Shown one piece after another: positions 11,693-23,420 of a DNA stretch of 64,000 bases; within the stretch, counting starts at the first letter, position 1; each line of letters opens with the position of its first letter. The notes below the pieces were generated by a model. That model saw only the letters and a list, made by a program, of their open reading frames with translations. It searched no databases and was not told the DNA's origin. Origin of the DNA: Bettongia penicillata ogilbyi (Eukaryota > Chordata > Mammalia > Diprotodontia > Potoroidae); assembly GCA_023548195.1 (NCBI GenBank), contig JAJHZJ010000252.1, forward strand, positions 1,686,895-1,750,894, read 5' to 3'. The translations under genes and the position numbers were made by a program.

Positions 11693-14052
11693 ACAAAAGA
11701 CATGAATAATTTTAAAATGAAACATTCAAAATTGTTCTATCATCTGATATTTTTCTCAAATCCAGACATTGGAGTTAGTAAAGAAAGAACTGATTAGTCT
11801 TTTTATTGTCACTCTGTTACTGTTGCTGACTAGGTGTGCAGCATTTATTCACTCCTATATTTTTATTGTTTAGGGGTATTCAAGAGGCAAATAATCTCAT
11901 CAATTCTGGTTTTCTTTCTAAAAATGTTTCAAACTTTTAAAATTTTTGAATGTCCATCTTTTGTCCTATATCATTAAGTTCAGATTTGCAGGATAAGTCA
12001 CCCTAGGCTGCATTCTGAGCTCCAGTACTCTTTATACATGGTGTGCTGTCCTAGTAAGGTGTCCCACCCTCTCTTTTCCTCAGTATTTGGCCTGGTACAG
12101 CAGTTCAGAGCTATTTTTTCCAGCACCAGTAGCTCAAAGCTTTGCAGCACTGGTTCTGCTGGGCTGCAGTCCCTGACAAGCTTTTACTCCTGACGGGCCA
12201 AGCTGGCTGTCAAAGGACTAGGCAAACCTTTGCAGCCTAGAGCTGGGGCCTCCATGGCCCTGGAAGGTGGAAAGGGGGAAGCTGATTACACAAATTGGTG
12301 TTGATGTAGGCCTGTGTCATATCCTTGAGTCTGCTAGTTCAGCTTTACTGTCAGTAGTATGGCAATTGGGAAAGAGATGCAAAGTGAGCCCCTGGGTTTT
12401 TTTAGCCTTCACATGGATTTTGGGTATCCTGGACCATGGAAATAGCTGAAATTGCCATTTTGGCACATAATTTATGTTGTGGAGAGGTTTGGGAGGTTGT
12501 AAAGATTAGAGAAAATGTCTGCTAGCTTGTTCCTGTTTTGACCCAGAACAAGAATGAATAACTGAAATAACAGAATTTTCATGTTTCCATCTGAATATTT
12601 TTCTGTCACCTACATATAGCTTTAGTGTTCTTCCTTTGAGTGGTTTCATCATCCCAGTTTCACTGCTGTATTTAAAATCAGGGTTGTTTGGTTGGTTTGT
12701 TTTTTTCAACCAATATCAAGGTTTAAGTTTTTGATCCCAGGACATACTTGTACCATGAGTCTCACAGCTTGTTCAGGGCCCTCATTTTTTAAAACTTAAT
12801 ATGAGGTTTTAAGGTCCCCTCTTGAACCCACCATTCTTTTCCACATATATAATCTCATATATCATGAAATAAAGATGTATAATTTGAGTCTTTGTGGTGC
12901 CATCACCAGAGACCAGTGAGAATATCAGGGCTGAAAGTCAGACACAAGTATTAAGTTTGGGTTGCTTCTGAGTTCATGTTGACTTTGAAAAACATAAAGA
13001 TATTCTGTCCTGTGGGGCAAGAAGGAGACCGAAGACTTGACCTTGAGGTCAATGGAGAATGGTGGAGACCGGAGCCAGGACAGCATCCCAGCTGGGGTCT
13101 TTATGCTGAACTTTTCCATTGTGGGTTGAGCTGCATGCTGGCCAGCTGGCAGCTCCCCGTGACCAGGGTGCCAAAGAGGAGCCCTGAGAGACAGAGATAC
13201 TGTGATGAAAGAGGGGAGAACCCAGAGTTGGAAAGTGTCCAGCTGACATACAGAAATGGCATTTTGTTGGAGAGACTAACTTGGAGATTCCCTCTGCCAT
13301 CTGTGCTCCTCGGGGAATGGGGATCCATTCACACATTCCTGCCTTTTTCTCCTCTCTTCATTTACCCAGCCCCCAACAGAGAGCTTGGTAAAGCTAACCA
13401 TGTAATTTTTAATTCTTTTCTCTACTTTGTCACCTTGAAACCATATTTAAAAGTGTTGTCTTTTTGAACAATATTGTTCCACATTTTCTTGTTATATGTC
13501 TGACACTATGTCAAAAGCTGACTAACTATTCACATTTATGCCAGTTCCATTTATTTGAATGTGAGTAGTGAGACTAAGAAGGAAGAAAAGTAAGCAGATT
13601 TAAATTTTTGTTTGTAGTGTGGGTTTTGCCAGTATAAACTGGCTGGGCATTTGAATCTAACAATTAGCGAACTTTAGAATTAATTTGAGGGAGAAAGAGG
13701 GCAATTTTCAGAACCATATTCTCCTGAGACATGAACCAGTAAGAGAAAGATAAATCTCAGGGGTGGTTGAGCAAGACAGCACGACAAGAGTGACCATTTT
13801 GTCATACTGTTGCCTGCAACGTAAGAGCTACCTCTCATGAAGAGAGGTGGGGAATAAGTTGTTGAGAAAGAGAGCCATGCCTCTGTGAAAGTAGGAAGGA
13901 GAGAGTTCTTCCTCTCCCCAAGCTAAGAAGCAATTGATAGTTCAGCCCATCCTGTTGGGCTTGGTAGAATGGGCACAGGGACTAGATCTGTGGTTTTGCC
14001 CATTCTGAGAGTGCCTGGTGAGTAATTTCCTTAAGCAATGGAGTTCCGACCT
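11693..14052. other. unassigned, mostly unique sequence
   Basis: No clear repeat was found. The stretch at 12,020-12,500 is somewhat GC-rich and could be an old LTR or L1 5'UTR, but I cannot show it. A forward frame of 163 codons spans 12,976-13,467. Confidence 0.4.
12976..13467 (+). other. 163-codon open frame of unknown origin
   Basis: This is one of the longest open frames outside L1 in the window. The peptide has a Trp-rich stretch (NGEWWRPEPG) and a charged middle (VPKRSPERQRYCDERG). It shows no signal peptide, no membrane segment and no motif I recognise. There is no obvious promoter, splice context or poly(A) signal. It may be chance in a less AT-rich patch, an old retroelement piece or an exon. 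Reverse frames overlap the same DNA, which argues for a compositional cause. Confidence 0.2.
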
Positions 14053-14390
14053 TTATATTGTTGTAACTTAGAGTTTTAGAGAGTTGCCTGGAACACCAAG
14101 AGATTAAGTCACATGCCCAAGTTTACCTAGCTAGCGTTTGTCAGAGGCGGGCCTTGAACTTAGGTCTTCCTAACTTTCAGACCAGCTCTCTAACCATTAT
14201 ACCAGGGTGTCAAATTCACAGTCTACAGGAGTCAGATTAAAATGTACTTGGGAAATGATTAACAAAAAAAAAATAGAAATGCAATATGACATAGATAATG
14301 TTCATTTATGGTTTTCTGAGTCAATATATGTCCTTCAGGGATACCATGCTATTTGGGTTTGACACCACATCATTACACTATTCAAGGTTG
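14053..14390 (-). repeat. CORE-SINE, reverse, split by a hAT element
   Basis: The reverse order 'gagttgcctggaacaccaag', 'gattaagtcacatgcccaag', 'gggccttgaacttaggtctt' and 'ctctctaaccattata' marks a marsupial CORE-SINE. Its 5' end resumes after the inserted element at 14,371. Confidence 0.75.
14203..14370. mobile_element. small non-autonomous hAT element (MITE) with 8-bp target duplication
   Basis: The ends are 'cagggtgtcaaattc' and 'gggtttgacaccacat', imperfect inverted repeats of the 'caggggtgtcaaac' type. The flanks are 'cattatac' (14,195-14,202) and 'cattacac' (14,371-14,378), 7 of 8 identical and of the length made by hAT transposases. The inside matches the element at 40,779-40,925 in the opposite orientation. 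There is no coding capacity. Confidence 0.8.
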
Positions 14391-14919
14391 TAGCTATGAA
14401 TTTGTGATTGAATTTTTTGGGGGGAAGTGGATTATCTTAAATTTCCTCCACTTTGCAGATTCATTACTCTTATATCCTTTGTCCCAATAGTATCAACCTA
14501 CTGATATTTTGATTTTTCATTATTTTTTCTATAAATCAGGTGGATGCAAACACTTCTTCAGTTGAGCAATTCACTTTGCAAGTCCTTTACACAGTCCTGG
14601 AAAAGTCAGCGAATGAGATAAAACCTCTTTCTGATCAGTAGAATCCTGTAGCACTTGAAGCCACAAACCTCTGTCAACCAGTGTGGCACTGATACTACTT
14701 CTGTCTTCTGTTTGCTTAAAACTTCTGTTAATAGCAATATTTCTTGATTCTCTTTTGACTGTGAGGGAACTCATTTACAGATGTCAGTCACCTCATGGTA
14801 TATCTCTTAAAGTAAGTTTTTATCATTACCCAGTTTCTAAGGTTTTGTCAGATATGAAATGTCATAAAAGTCATAGATGTCTTTTGTGAGACAACATGGA
14901 ATGTCTCTGTGTGTGTATG

Positions 14920-14956
<37 letters not shown>

Positions 14957-15335
14957 TGCATTTAGAAAGATGAGAAAGAAAATGAAAGAGAAAAAATATC
15001 TTTGTGTTTCATTTCTGTTCTCTGTAAAATGTGTCAAGTATTAGGACTCATGCAGGCATTTTGGGGTCTGTAAAGGGCCTCTTATACTGTGGTTTCTTTC
15101 ATAGTTCTTCCTGAAAATGTCCTTGGTTTTGTGATGCTTTTGCCCCTCTCCACAAACAGGTGATCCAAGGACTTGGCACTGAGAAAGCACCCGAACAAAG
15201 GAAGCCTGCCTCCCTCTGTCTGCAGTGGAACTACAGCAAAAAGCTTCCTGTTTTACACAAGCAGCCTCTCACCCTTACTTGTTCTGCACCTGATAGACTT
15301 CATGCAGTTAGTGCATCACTTTCTGTACTCAGGTA
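14391..15335. other. unassigned sequence with a TG repeat
   Basis: No element is recognised apart from the TG microsatellite at 14,906-14,956. Confidence 0.4.
14906..14956. repeat. (TG)n microsatellite
   Basis: There is a short TG start, an interruption 'tatgcc', then an uninterrupted TG run of about 17 units. Confidence 0.95.
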
Positions 15336-15339
15336 GGAC

Positions 15340-15635
15340 CTAGAGTTTAGCCTTAGCTTTTCTCTCACTGGCCACAGGGTAGGAACAGCAGAGAGGCCAG
15401 TTACCCTGCATGGCAGAGTTCATGGAGGGGAGTAATGTGTAAGAAGACTTGAAAGGTAGGAAGGGAGCCAGGTTATAAAGGGCTTGAAAAGCCAAGCTAA
15501 TTTTGAAATATGTTAATTTTGTGATCAAGGTCAAGTCATTTAACCTCTGAGTCCTCCAGGAAACTCTCTAAGAGTATAAGCTGCCAACCTGCATTAGTGA
15601 TTAAAGGATTCTTTATTTTTTCCTCCTATGCTTTT
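15340..15635 (+). repeat. dispersed repeat fragments, including a CORE-SINE 3' part
   Basis: 'gaaaggtaggaagggagcc' and 'aggttataaagggcttgaaa' resemble a common dispersed mammalian repeat I cannot name. 'tcatttaacctctgag' and 'gccaacctgcattagtg' follow the SINE seen at 8.1 and 40.7 kb. Confidence 0.5.
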
Positions 15636-15714
15636 AATTAGAGTGGAGGCATTCTCAGAGAACATGTACAGAGGGGGCTATAATGTGTGGAGAAGTAAAG
15701 TCAGCTAGAGGAGA

Positions 15715-15835
15715 AGGAAGAAACATGGTTCATTGGAAGGAGTGCTGGGTAGGTCTGTGTTAGAATTATGATTTATCCATAACGTTTATGGTCTTAGGAA
15801 AGTTAGGTAACTTTGACCTTGTTTAACTATGGACT
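15715..15835 (+). repeat. MIR-type CORE-SINE fragment
   Basis: 'gtgctgggtaggtctgtgtt' and 'ggtcttaggaaagttaggta' keep the MIR order with high divergence. Confidence 0.5.
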
Positions 15836-16199
15836 CTCCTAGAAAAAAATATACATGACACACTTTTAAGTTTAATATGCATTATTAGCATTAATACATC
15901 ACTTACTTAAGTCTAAACAACTGATAAAACAGTAAATCAAGCCCTAATTTGTAGGGTTTGTTGATTTCTGATGTGTAAATGCTCACACTGTAAACTTAAC
16001 AGTCAGGTTTTCCCAATCCATTCTGAACTAACTCTAGTATACCCTTGGCCTGGAAGATTACTTCTAGCTCCAAATCTATGATTCAAGAATAAGGCAAGAA
16101 AGAATAACATGGTTTGGGATTTTCTGGGCTCCTGGAAATTGGCAGCTAAAAAAGGTACCTCAACTATACTCCTAGTGCTTTTCAACACTTTTGTACCTT

Positions 16200-16435
16200 C
16201 TCAGAGAAATCATGAAGAGGCTACATGATAGAGTGTCAAGAACGATGGGTTTGGAGTCAGTTGGACCCTGCTTCAAATGTTAGCTGTGTCAATACTACCT
16301 GAGTGACCTTGGCTGAGTCAGCTTCTCCGTGCCTCAGTTCCTCACCTGAACAAGGTAGAGGGGGGAGTAGGGCTAGGGAGAGACTACATGGCTTCTCAGG
16401 TGCTCTCCAACTCTAAATCTATAATCCGTTTTTGA
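16200..16435 (+). repeat. CORE-SINE with 'ctccaactctaaatctataatcc' 3' end
   Basis: Head 'agagtgtcaagaacgatggg', CORE 'gagtgaccttggctgagtca' and 'gcctcagttcctcacctgaa' are followed by the 3' end 'caactctaaatctataatcc', typical of marsupial MAR-type SINEs. Confidence 0.75.
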
Positions 16436-17149
16436 CAATTAGAACCACTTTGAGGTCCAAAGGGCCAGGGCTCTGCTTCTGCTCCCTTTCCACTGAGGAG
16501 ACCCTCTGCCCTGGACCCACACACTCAGTGACCAGGTTAAATTCTGGGGGCACCAAGACTCTAAAAAGATGGATTGGATTCCCTTTCTCACTCTCTTTGT
16601 TTCTTTACTTATCCAGTCCCAGAACCCCTGGGAAAATTCCTTAGCATTCCTGTGGCTCATTTTAGGGTCTCCTCCAAAGGTAAAATAAGAAAGGTACTTA
16701 ATACATAAGGTTTGGGAAAGGCATTTTTAAAACTCCAAACAAACGTCCTGCCAAATGCCCAAAGATTTACAAATATTTATAGAATCTAAAAACAAGATAC
16801 AGTAATTTGACACTATTAATATGCTTTCCTGGTATGTGGATATTTAAAACATCGAGATATAATGTAGTTTGCAGGATTACTGAATGGGCATTTTGTATTT
16901 TACCTCATCTCTACTTTCTAAGTGATTCCTTCTAGGCGGATTTTGTCTTCTGTCAAGTCAGATCAGATTTTACGTTACTTCCTCTTTAAGCCACCATCTT
17001 CTCTGTGCAAACAGCTTTGTTGCTGGTCAGCTCCAACAGAGAAGCCCAGGATCTCTGTTCTCTTGAACTCAGAAGGGTTCCTCTAAGTAAGGATGCATCT
17101 GCCTTGGGATCGATATTTCATTTTCTACCCTCCGGAAAGACAACATAAT
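16436..17149. other. unassigned, apparently unique sequence
   Basis: No repeat family or domain is seen. The part from 16,680 to 17,110 is free of recognised repeats. Confidence 0.4.
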
Positions 17150-17324
17150 GCTGAAAAGGCAGTTAGGCACCTAAGGTCCAGTCTCAAACTTGTCTAAGGT
17201 CACATAGAGGGTTTAAGTATTACGATTCTTCCTGTCCCTCATCACTTCATGGGAGTACTGAGAGGGAGAGCTACTGACAAATAACATGGGGGAGTCAAAG
17301 AAAGAGGGAGTGAGGTAGAATCCC

Positions 17325-17460
17325 TCTAAAGATCCCAGATTTAGAGCATGAAGGCATTTTAGAGACCATAGACATCGCTCTCTATGAGGAAACTGAAATT
17401 GAGAGAGGTTAAGTATCACATTTCACCACATAATATTGCACCCTGGTTTTTTCCAGTCCA
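17325..17460 (-). repeat. MIR/MAR-type SINE fragment, reverse
   Basis: 'gagaccatagacatcgctct' and 'gaggaaactgaaattgagag' are the reverse of the SINE 3' half. A further scrap lies at 17,190-17,215 ('gtctaaggtcacatagaggg'). Confidence 0.6.
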
Positions 17461-18984
17461 AAAATTGGTTTATAATCTTTCACCCCATAATCACCACATA
17501 GTATAATTCTGTTCCTAATATGGCTTAAAAGGTAAACAGAGCAACAATGTATCCACCAGTGGCATATGGATACGCATTTATCTCTCACGCGTGGCCAGCC
17601 ATGAGCCTACAATTCTCAGCCCATGAGCATTGTCAGTATTCAGTTTTTACTTGTATTCACAAATATTCTGTGCTTCCTGATTGTGCATGAAAGGCATTTA
17701 ATAACAAATGATTTTTCAGTAATACTGGTACAATTTTTAAAAATTATTTTATTTGTTTTCAGTTTTCTACAATCATTTCCATGTCTTAGACTTTTTCCCC
17801 TCCCTCCTCCTCCTCCTTCCCTCCTCGCTCCGCACTCCCTTCCCAAAATGGTTCTACACACACACATTCCTATTAAATACATTTTCACCTTAGTCACGTT
17901 GAATAGAAGAATTAAAATGAATGGGAGAAACTGTAAAACAAAACAGAACTTACGAGAAAATAGTCTGCTTCATTCTGAGATCCAATTCCATAGTTCTTTC
18001 CCTGGACGTGGAAGGCATTTTGATTTGAGAGTCCATTGGGAATTTTTTAGGTCCTTGCATTGCTGTGTAGGACTAAGTGTACCAGAAAAATTCCTCTCAC
18101 ACTGTGGTTGTTGCTATGTAGAAAGTTCTCCTGGTTCTTCTCCTTTGACTCAGCATCAGTTCATATCCATCCCTCCAAGCATCTCTGAAATCTTCCTGTT
18201 CATCATTTCTTATAGGACAATAGTATTCCATTACATTCATATACCACAACTTGTTCAGCCATTCCCCAAGTGATGGGCATCCTCTTGATTTCCAATTCTT
18301 GGCCACCACAAAGAGTGCTGCTATAAATATTTTTGTACATGTGGGACTCTTTCCCATTCTTATGATCTCTTTGGGATACAGTTCTAGAAGCGATATTGCT
18401 GGGTCAAAGGGTAAGCACATTTTTGTAGCCCTTTGGGCATAGTTCCAAATTGCTCTCCAGAATGGCTGGATCAGCTCACAGCTCGCAGCTCCACCAACAA
18501 TGAATTAGTGTTGCAACTCTCCCACATCTTCTCCAACATTTATTATCTTCCTGTTTTGTCATGTTAGCCAATCTGATAGGTGTGATGTGGTACCTCAGAG
18601 TTGTTTTGATTTGCATCTCTCTAGTCAATAGTGATTTACAACATTTTTTCATGAGTACAGATATCTTTAATTTCTTCCTCTGAAAACTGCCTGTTCATAT
18701 CCTTTGACCGTTTATCAATTGAGGAATGACTTGTATTCTTGTACATTTGTTCTCTGTATATTTTAGAAATCAGGCCTTTATCAAAAACACTAGTTGCAAA
18801 AATTCTCCCCCAGTTTTCTGCTTCCCTCCTAATCTTGGTTTTCTGGCACAGTTTGTAAAAGCTTCACATAATGGTCTCACCCCACTGTTCCTCTTAATTT
18901 ACCCTCTTTCTTACTACCAATGTCTTTCTCTTAGCCTCTTCTCATTCCTATTTCCCTGTTGCACAATATGAATTTCTATACTTA

Positions 18985-19096
18985 ACTGTGTGTGTATATA
19001 TACATATATACTATATATACATGCATGTATATATACATACATATACACACATGTACACATATATATATATATATATATACATATATATATTCTTCC
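18985..19096. repeat. TA/CA-rich simple repeat
   Basis: Alternating 'tatatacatgcatgtatata' units lie inside L1 copy B. Tyr/Ile-rich frames here are artefacts. Confidence 0.9.
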
Positions 19097-19615
19097 CTCT
19101 TTGAAACATTTCAGATGAGAATGATGTTCAAATGTTGTCTGCCACCCATATATCCCCCTCCATTTAAAAATCTTCCTTGCATGCCTATTTCTTATGACAT
19201 AATTTTATCCATTCTTTCTCTCCTTTCCCTTTTCTCCTGGTTCATCCCTCTTTCTTACCTTTCCATTATTTTTTTAGATCATCCCAACATAACAAACTCA
19301 GACCCACACCCTCTGCCTATGTTGTCTCCTTCTAACTATCCTAATAATGATAAAATACTTAGCAGTTATGTGTATGATATTTCCACATAGGAACATAAAC
19401 AGATTTCTCATTCATGTTTACTTTTTTATGATTTTCTAGTGTTGTATATATATATATATATCACATTTTCTATTTTACTCTTGTCTTTTCATCAAGAATG
19501 CTTGAAAGTCCGCTATTTCATTAAATGACAATTTTCTTCCCTTTGAACTGTGTTTATTTTTGGTGGGTAGTTTATTCTTAGTTGAAATCCTAGCTCATTT
19601 GCCTTCTGGAATATT

Positions 19616-19701
<86 letters not shown>
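19616..19701. repeat. compound (TA)n(TGTA)n(TG)n microsatellite
   Basis: A run of 'ta' passes into 'tgta' and then 'tg' units inside L1 copy B. A separate short (TA)n lies at 19,444-19,462. Confidence 0.95.
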
Positions 19702-19703
<2 letters not shown>

Positions 19704-19981
19704 AAATATGCTATGATGTTCCTAGAAGTTTTCATTTGGGTATTTCTTTCCAGAGAGGATCAGTAGATTCTTTGAATATCTACTTTGTCCTCTGGTTCTA
19801 TGATATCTGGTCATTTTCCTTAATGATTTCTTGAAATATGATGTTTAGGTTCTTTTTTTGATTGTGGCTTTTAGGTAGTCCAATAATTCTTAAATTATCT
19901 TTCCTTGATCTAGTTTCCAGGCCAATTGTTTTTCACATCTTCTATTTTTTTCATTCCATTGACTTTGCTCTATTGATTCTT

Positions 19982-21606
19982 TTTTTAAGTTAATTTATTT
20001 ATTTTTAATTTTCAACATTTACTTTTATAAGTTTTAAATTTTCCTCCCTCCCTCCCCAAGACAAGCTTCAATCTGATATAGGCTTTACCTATACATTCTT
20101 ATTAAACATATTTTCATGTTAGTCATGTTGTATAGAAGAATTATAATGAATGGGAGAAACCATGAGAAAGAAAAGACAATAAAGAAAATAGTCTGCTATG
20201 CTCTGCATTCAGTTCTTTCTCTGGATGTGGATAGCATTTTGCATCATGAGTTCTTTGGATTGTTTTACGTCCTTGAATTGCTGAGAAGGGTTAAGTCTAT
20301 CAATGTCAGTCATCGCACACTGTAATTGTTACTATGTATAATGTTCTCCTGGTTCTGATCACTTCACTCAGCATCAGATCATGTAAATCTTTCCAGGTTT
20401 TTCTGAAGTTCTCCTGTTCATCATTTCTCATACACAACAACTTGTTCAGCCATTTCTCCAATTGATGGGCATCTCCTCAATTTCCAGTTGGCTACCAAAA
20501 TAAGGGCTGTTATAAATATTTTTGAACGTGTAGGGTCTTTTCCCATTTTTATGATCTCTTTAGGATACAGTCAAGAAGCTATATTGCTGGGTCAAAGAAT
20601 ATGCACATTTTTATAGCCCTTTGGGCATAGTTTAAATTGCTCTCCAGAATAGTTGCATCAGTTCACAGCTCCACAAACAATGAATTAGCTGAAGTTCCAA
20701 CTTCCCCACATCTTCTCCAACATTTGTCATTTTCCTGTTTTGTCATGTTAGCCAATCTGATAGGTAGATGTGGTACCTCAGAGTTGTTTAATTTGCATTT
20801 CTCTAATCAGTAATGATTTAGAGCACTTTTTCATATGAGTATAGATAGCTTTAATTTCTTCCTCTGAAAACTGCCTGTTCATATTCTTTGACCATTTATG
20901 AATTGGAGAATGACTTGTATTCTTGTAAATTTGACTTAGTTCTCTATATGTTTTAGACATAAGGCCTTATCACAGACACTAGTTATAAAACTTCCTTCCC
21001 AGTTTTCTGTTTCCCTCCTAATCTTGGTTGTATTTGCTTTGTCTGTACAAAATCTTTTAAATTTAATGTAATCAAAATTATCTATTTTGCATTTCATAAT
21101 GTTCTCTATCTGTTGTTTGGTCATAAATTCCTCTAGTCTCTGTAAATCTTACAGATATATTTGTCCTTGCTCCCTTAATCTGTTTATAATATCAGCCTTT
21201 ATAACTAAATTGTATACCCATTAGCACTTTATTTTGGTATACAGTGTCAGATGCTGGTCTATGCCCAGTTTCTGCCATACTATTTTCCAGTTTTCCCAAT
21301 TTTTCTCAAATAGTGAGTTCTTATTCCAAAAACTGGAGTCTTTGGTTTATCAAACAGTAAATTATTATAATCATTAACTATTGTGTCTTATGTACCTAAC
21401 CTATTCCACTGATCTACCCCTCTATTTCTTAGCCAGTACCAAGTGGTTTTGATAATTGCTGCTTTATAACACAATTTAAGATCTGATATGACTGGGCTAC
21501 CTTCTCTAGCATTTCTTTTCATTAATTCCCTTGATATTCTGGATCTTTTGTTCTTCCAGATGAATTGTGATATTATTTTTTCTAGCTCTCTAAAATTTTT
21601 TTGGTA
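19982..21606 (-). mobile_element. 5'-truncated L1 nested in copy B (copy C)
   Basis: The left edge is a T-run plus 'aagttaatttatttattttt', the reverse of an L1 3' end. It continues through 3'UTR and ORF2 C-terminal sequence (readable frames at 20,778-21,124) and stops abruptly at 21,606. The flanks 'gctctattgattctt' (19,967-19,981) and 'gctttattgtttctt' (21,607-21,621) match at 13 of 15 positions. Host ORF1 sequence continues across the site, so this is a target duplication. Confidence 0.85.
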
Positions 21607-22628
21607 GCTTTATTGTTTCTTGATGTCACATATATTTAAGAGTTTCCACTTGACCTATACTAATTTTTAAGGAGTTATTTTCTTCCATGAGTTTTGTACT
21701 TCTTTTTACGAAGCTGATAATTCTCTTTTCATAGTATTCTTTTATGTCTCTAATTTCTTTTTACTGATTTTTCTTCTACCATTCCAATTTGGTTTTCATA
21801 TATATTTGCCTTTTTTTAAAAATAATCTCTTTCTTTAACTCCTCCAGGAATTCCGGTTGGTCTTGTGTGTAATCTTCATTTTTCTTTGAAATTTTGCTTA
21901 TAGATTTTTTTTAAGTCATTGTCTTCTTCTGAGTTTATGTCTTGATCTTCCCTGTTATCATAAAAGCTTTTTTTGGTGAGATTCTTTTTTATTTGTTCAT
22001 TTTCATAGCCCATTTCTTAACTTTGGATTTTACATCAAAAATGGGCTCTGCATATCTTTGTGTGGGATGGCCAGCCCAGCTCTATTTGAGGGACTATAGA
22101 TTTTCAGTAACTCCAAAAATAGTATTGCTAGGGAAGAGATTTGTTCACTGTCCTCTTGATATGCACTCTGATTCTTACGCATATTGGGACCATGTTGGGA
22201 CCATGTAGGGTAGAGTCCCTTGCTTCCATGTGACTCTGACTACTCCTTTCTGCCCTGAAACTGACCTGGTAGTGGGTAGTAGGTTATAAAGCTGCCAAGT
22301 GGTGCCAGATCCTGTCCCCAGTACTAGTATGGGTGTTCCCTAGAATCTTTCTTACCAGGCGTTCAGTCACCTTACTATCTCTGTCCATCTCTGTGAATAA
22401 TTAGTATTCCCACCACAATTACTTCCACAGCCTACAGCCAGGCTGCTTCTCAATGCATCCCTCCTGTCTAACTCCTATCCCAGACCTCTCTGAACTGCCC
22501 TGGGCTAGAACACTGACCCACTTTGACTTTTTGTTGACTTTTCCTCTCAAATTTCAATTTGGCATTTTCTGTGGTCATTTTGTAGGTGTGGTTTGTCAAT
22601 TGTGCCCTTCACTCTGCCATCTTAATCC

Positions 22629-23404
22629 CTTAATCCTCTCCTTCAAAGGTATAGCTAGAATAAACATATAAACATTTTCCCCAGCACTAGGAAACAGAAA
22701 TCCCATCTCCATGCCCATACCGTCTCTAGGGAGGGAAGGGGATTGAGTTCAGTTTAGCTCACTCTCCACATAGTATCCTGCCACCAAGTTCCAAGTCCAA
22801 AGCTCCCATGCCCCATCTTTTCTTCCCCATGTCACTGCATCCTTTTCAAGTTTCAGGAACCCCTGACTTTTCAGGGCTTCCCCGTGGGCTGGTGGCACAT
22901 CCAGTGTGTAATTCTGACTCCACTGTTGCCATGGCTGAGGTTCAGGGCTGGTGGGGATTCAACCACATGTATCTAGAACATGGACAAACAAAACAAACCA
23001 AAACCTTAAATCTATTTTTCAGAGACACAGGATAAAAGAGAAAAGAAGGGAGAAAAAGAGAAAGAGGAAAAAGTAATCCTTCCTCCCTTACCAGTTTAGT
23101 TCATGGTGCCCATGCTGAAGTGAATATGACCTTCACCCTTTCTGAATGCTCTAGGAGAAAATCAGTGTTCCTATCTTGCAGTTTAAAAGACATAGCCTAA
23201 TCTAGTCAAAGAAAGAGATTACTACCACCCATGTGGTAGAGGAACACAGAATGTCTTCCCTTGGAACCAGGGCCCTGGTGTTTTCCTCATAGTTGCCTCC
23301 GTTCTGGTGATCTATGTATCTATGCATGCATAAAGTAAAATATTAATAACATTGTGTGTGTGTGTGTGTTTCTCACAGGATTCCTGTTGTGGTGTGTTAT
23401 CACT
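22629..23404. other. unassigned sequence
   Basis: No repeat is recognised apart from a short (TG)n at 23,353-23,370. Some sequence around 22,700-23,050 could be an old LTR, but nothing diagnostic is seen. Confidence 0.4.
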
Positions 23405-23420
23405 CTCATTTTATATTTTT

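Larger units (their letters stand above)
17740..22628 (-). mobile_element. L1 lacking most of ORF2, split by a younger L1 (copy B)
   Basis: On the minus strand the 5' end is near 22,628 ('attaagatggcagagtgaag'). The 5'UTR and the start of ORF1 run to 21,607, where a nested L1 (19,982-21,606) interrupts it. ORF1 resumes below 19,981, followed by the inter-ORF region to about 18,880. From there it passes directly into the C-terminal part of ORF2 and the 3'UTR, ending near 17,740. The endonuclease and reverse-transcriptase regions are absent. Two AT/TG tracts grew inside it. Numerous stops show it is inactive. Confidence 0.8.

Noticed and set aside
12020..12500. endogenous retrovirus LTR
   Set aside because: No TG...CA ends, primer site or paired LTR could be shown.
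17623..18273. 216-codon forward frame, the longest in the window
   Set aside because: It lies on the antisense side of the L1 copy B 3'UTR and ORF2 end. Equivalent antisense frames occur in other L1 copies here.
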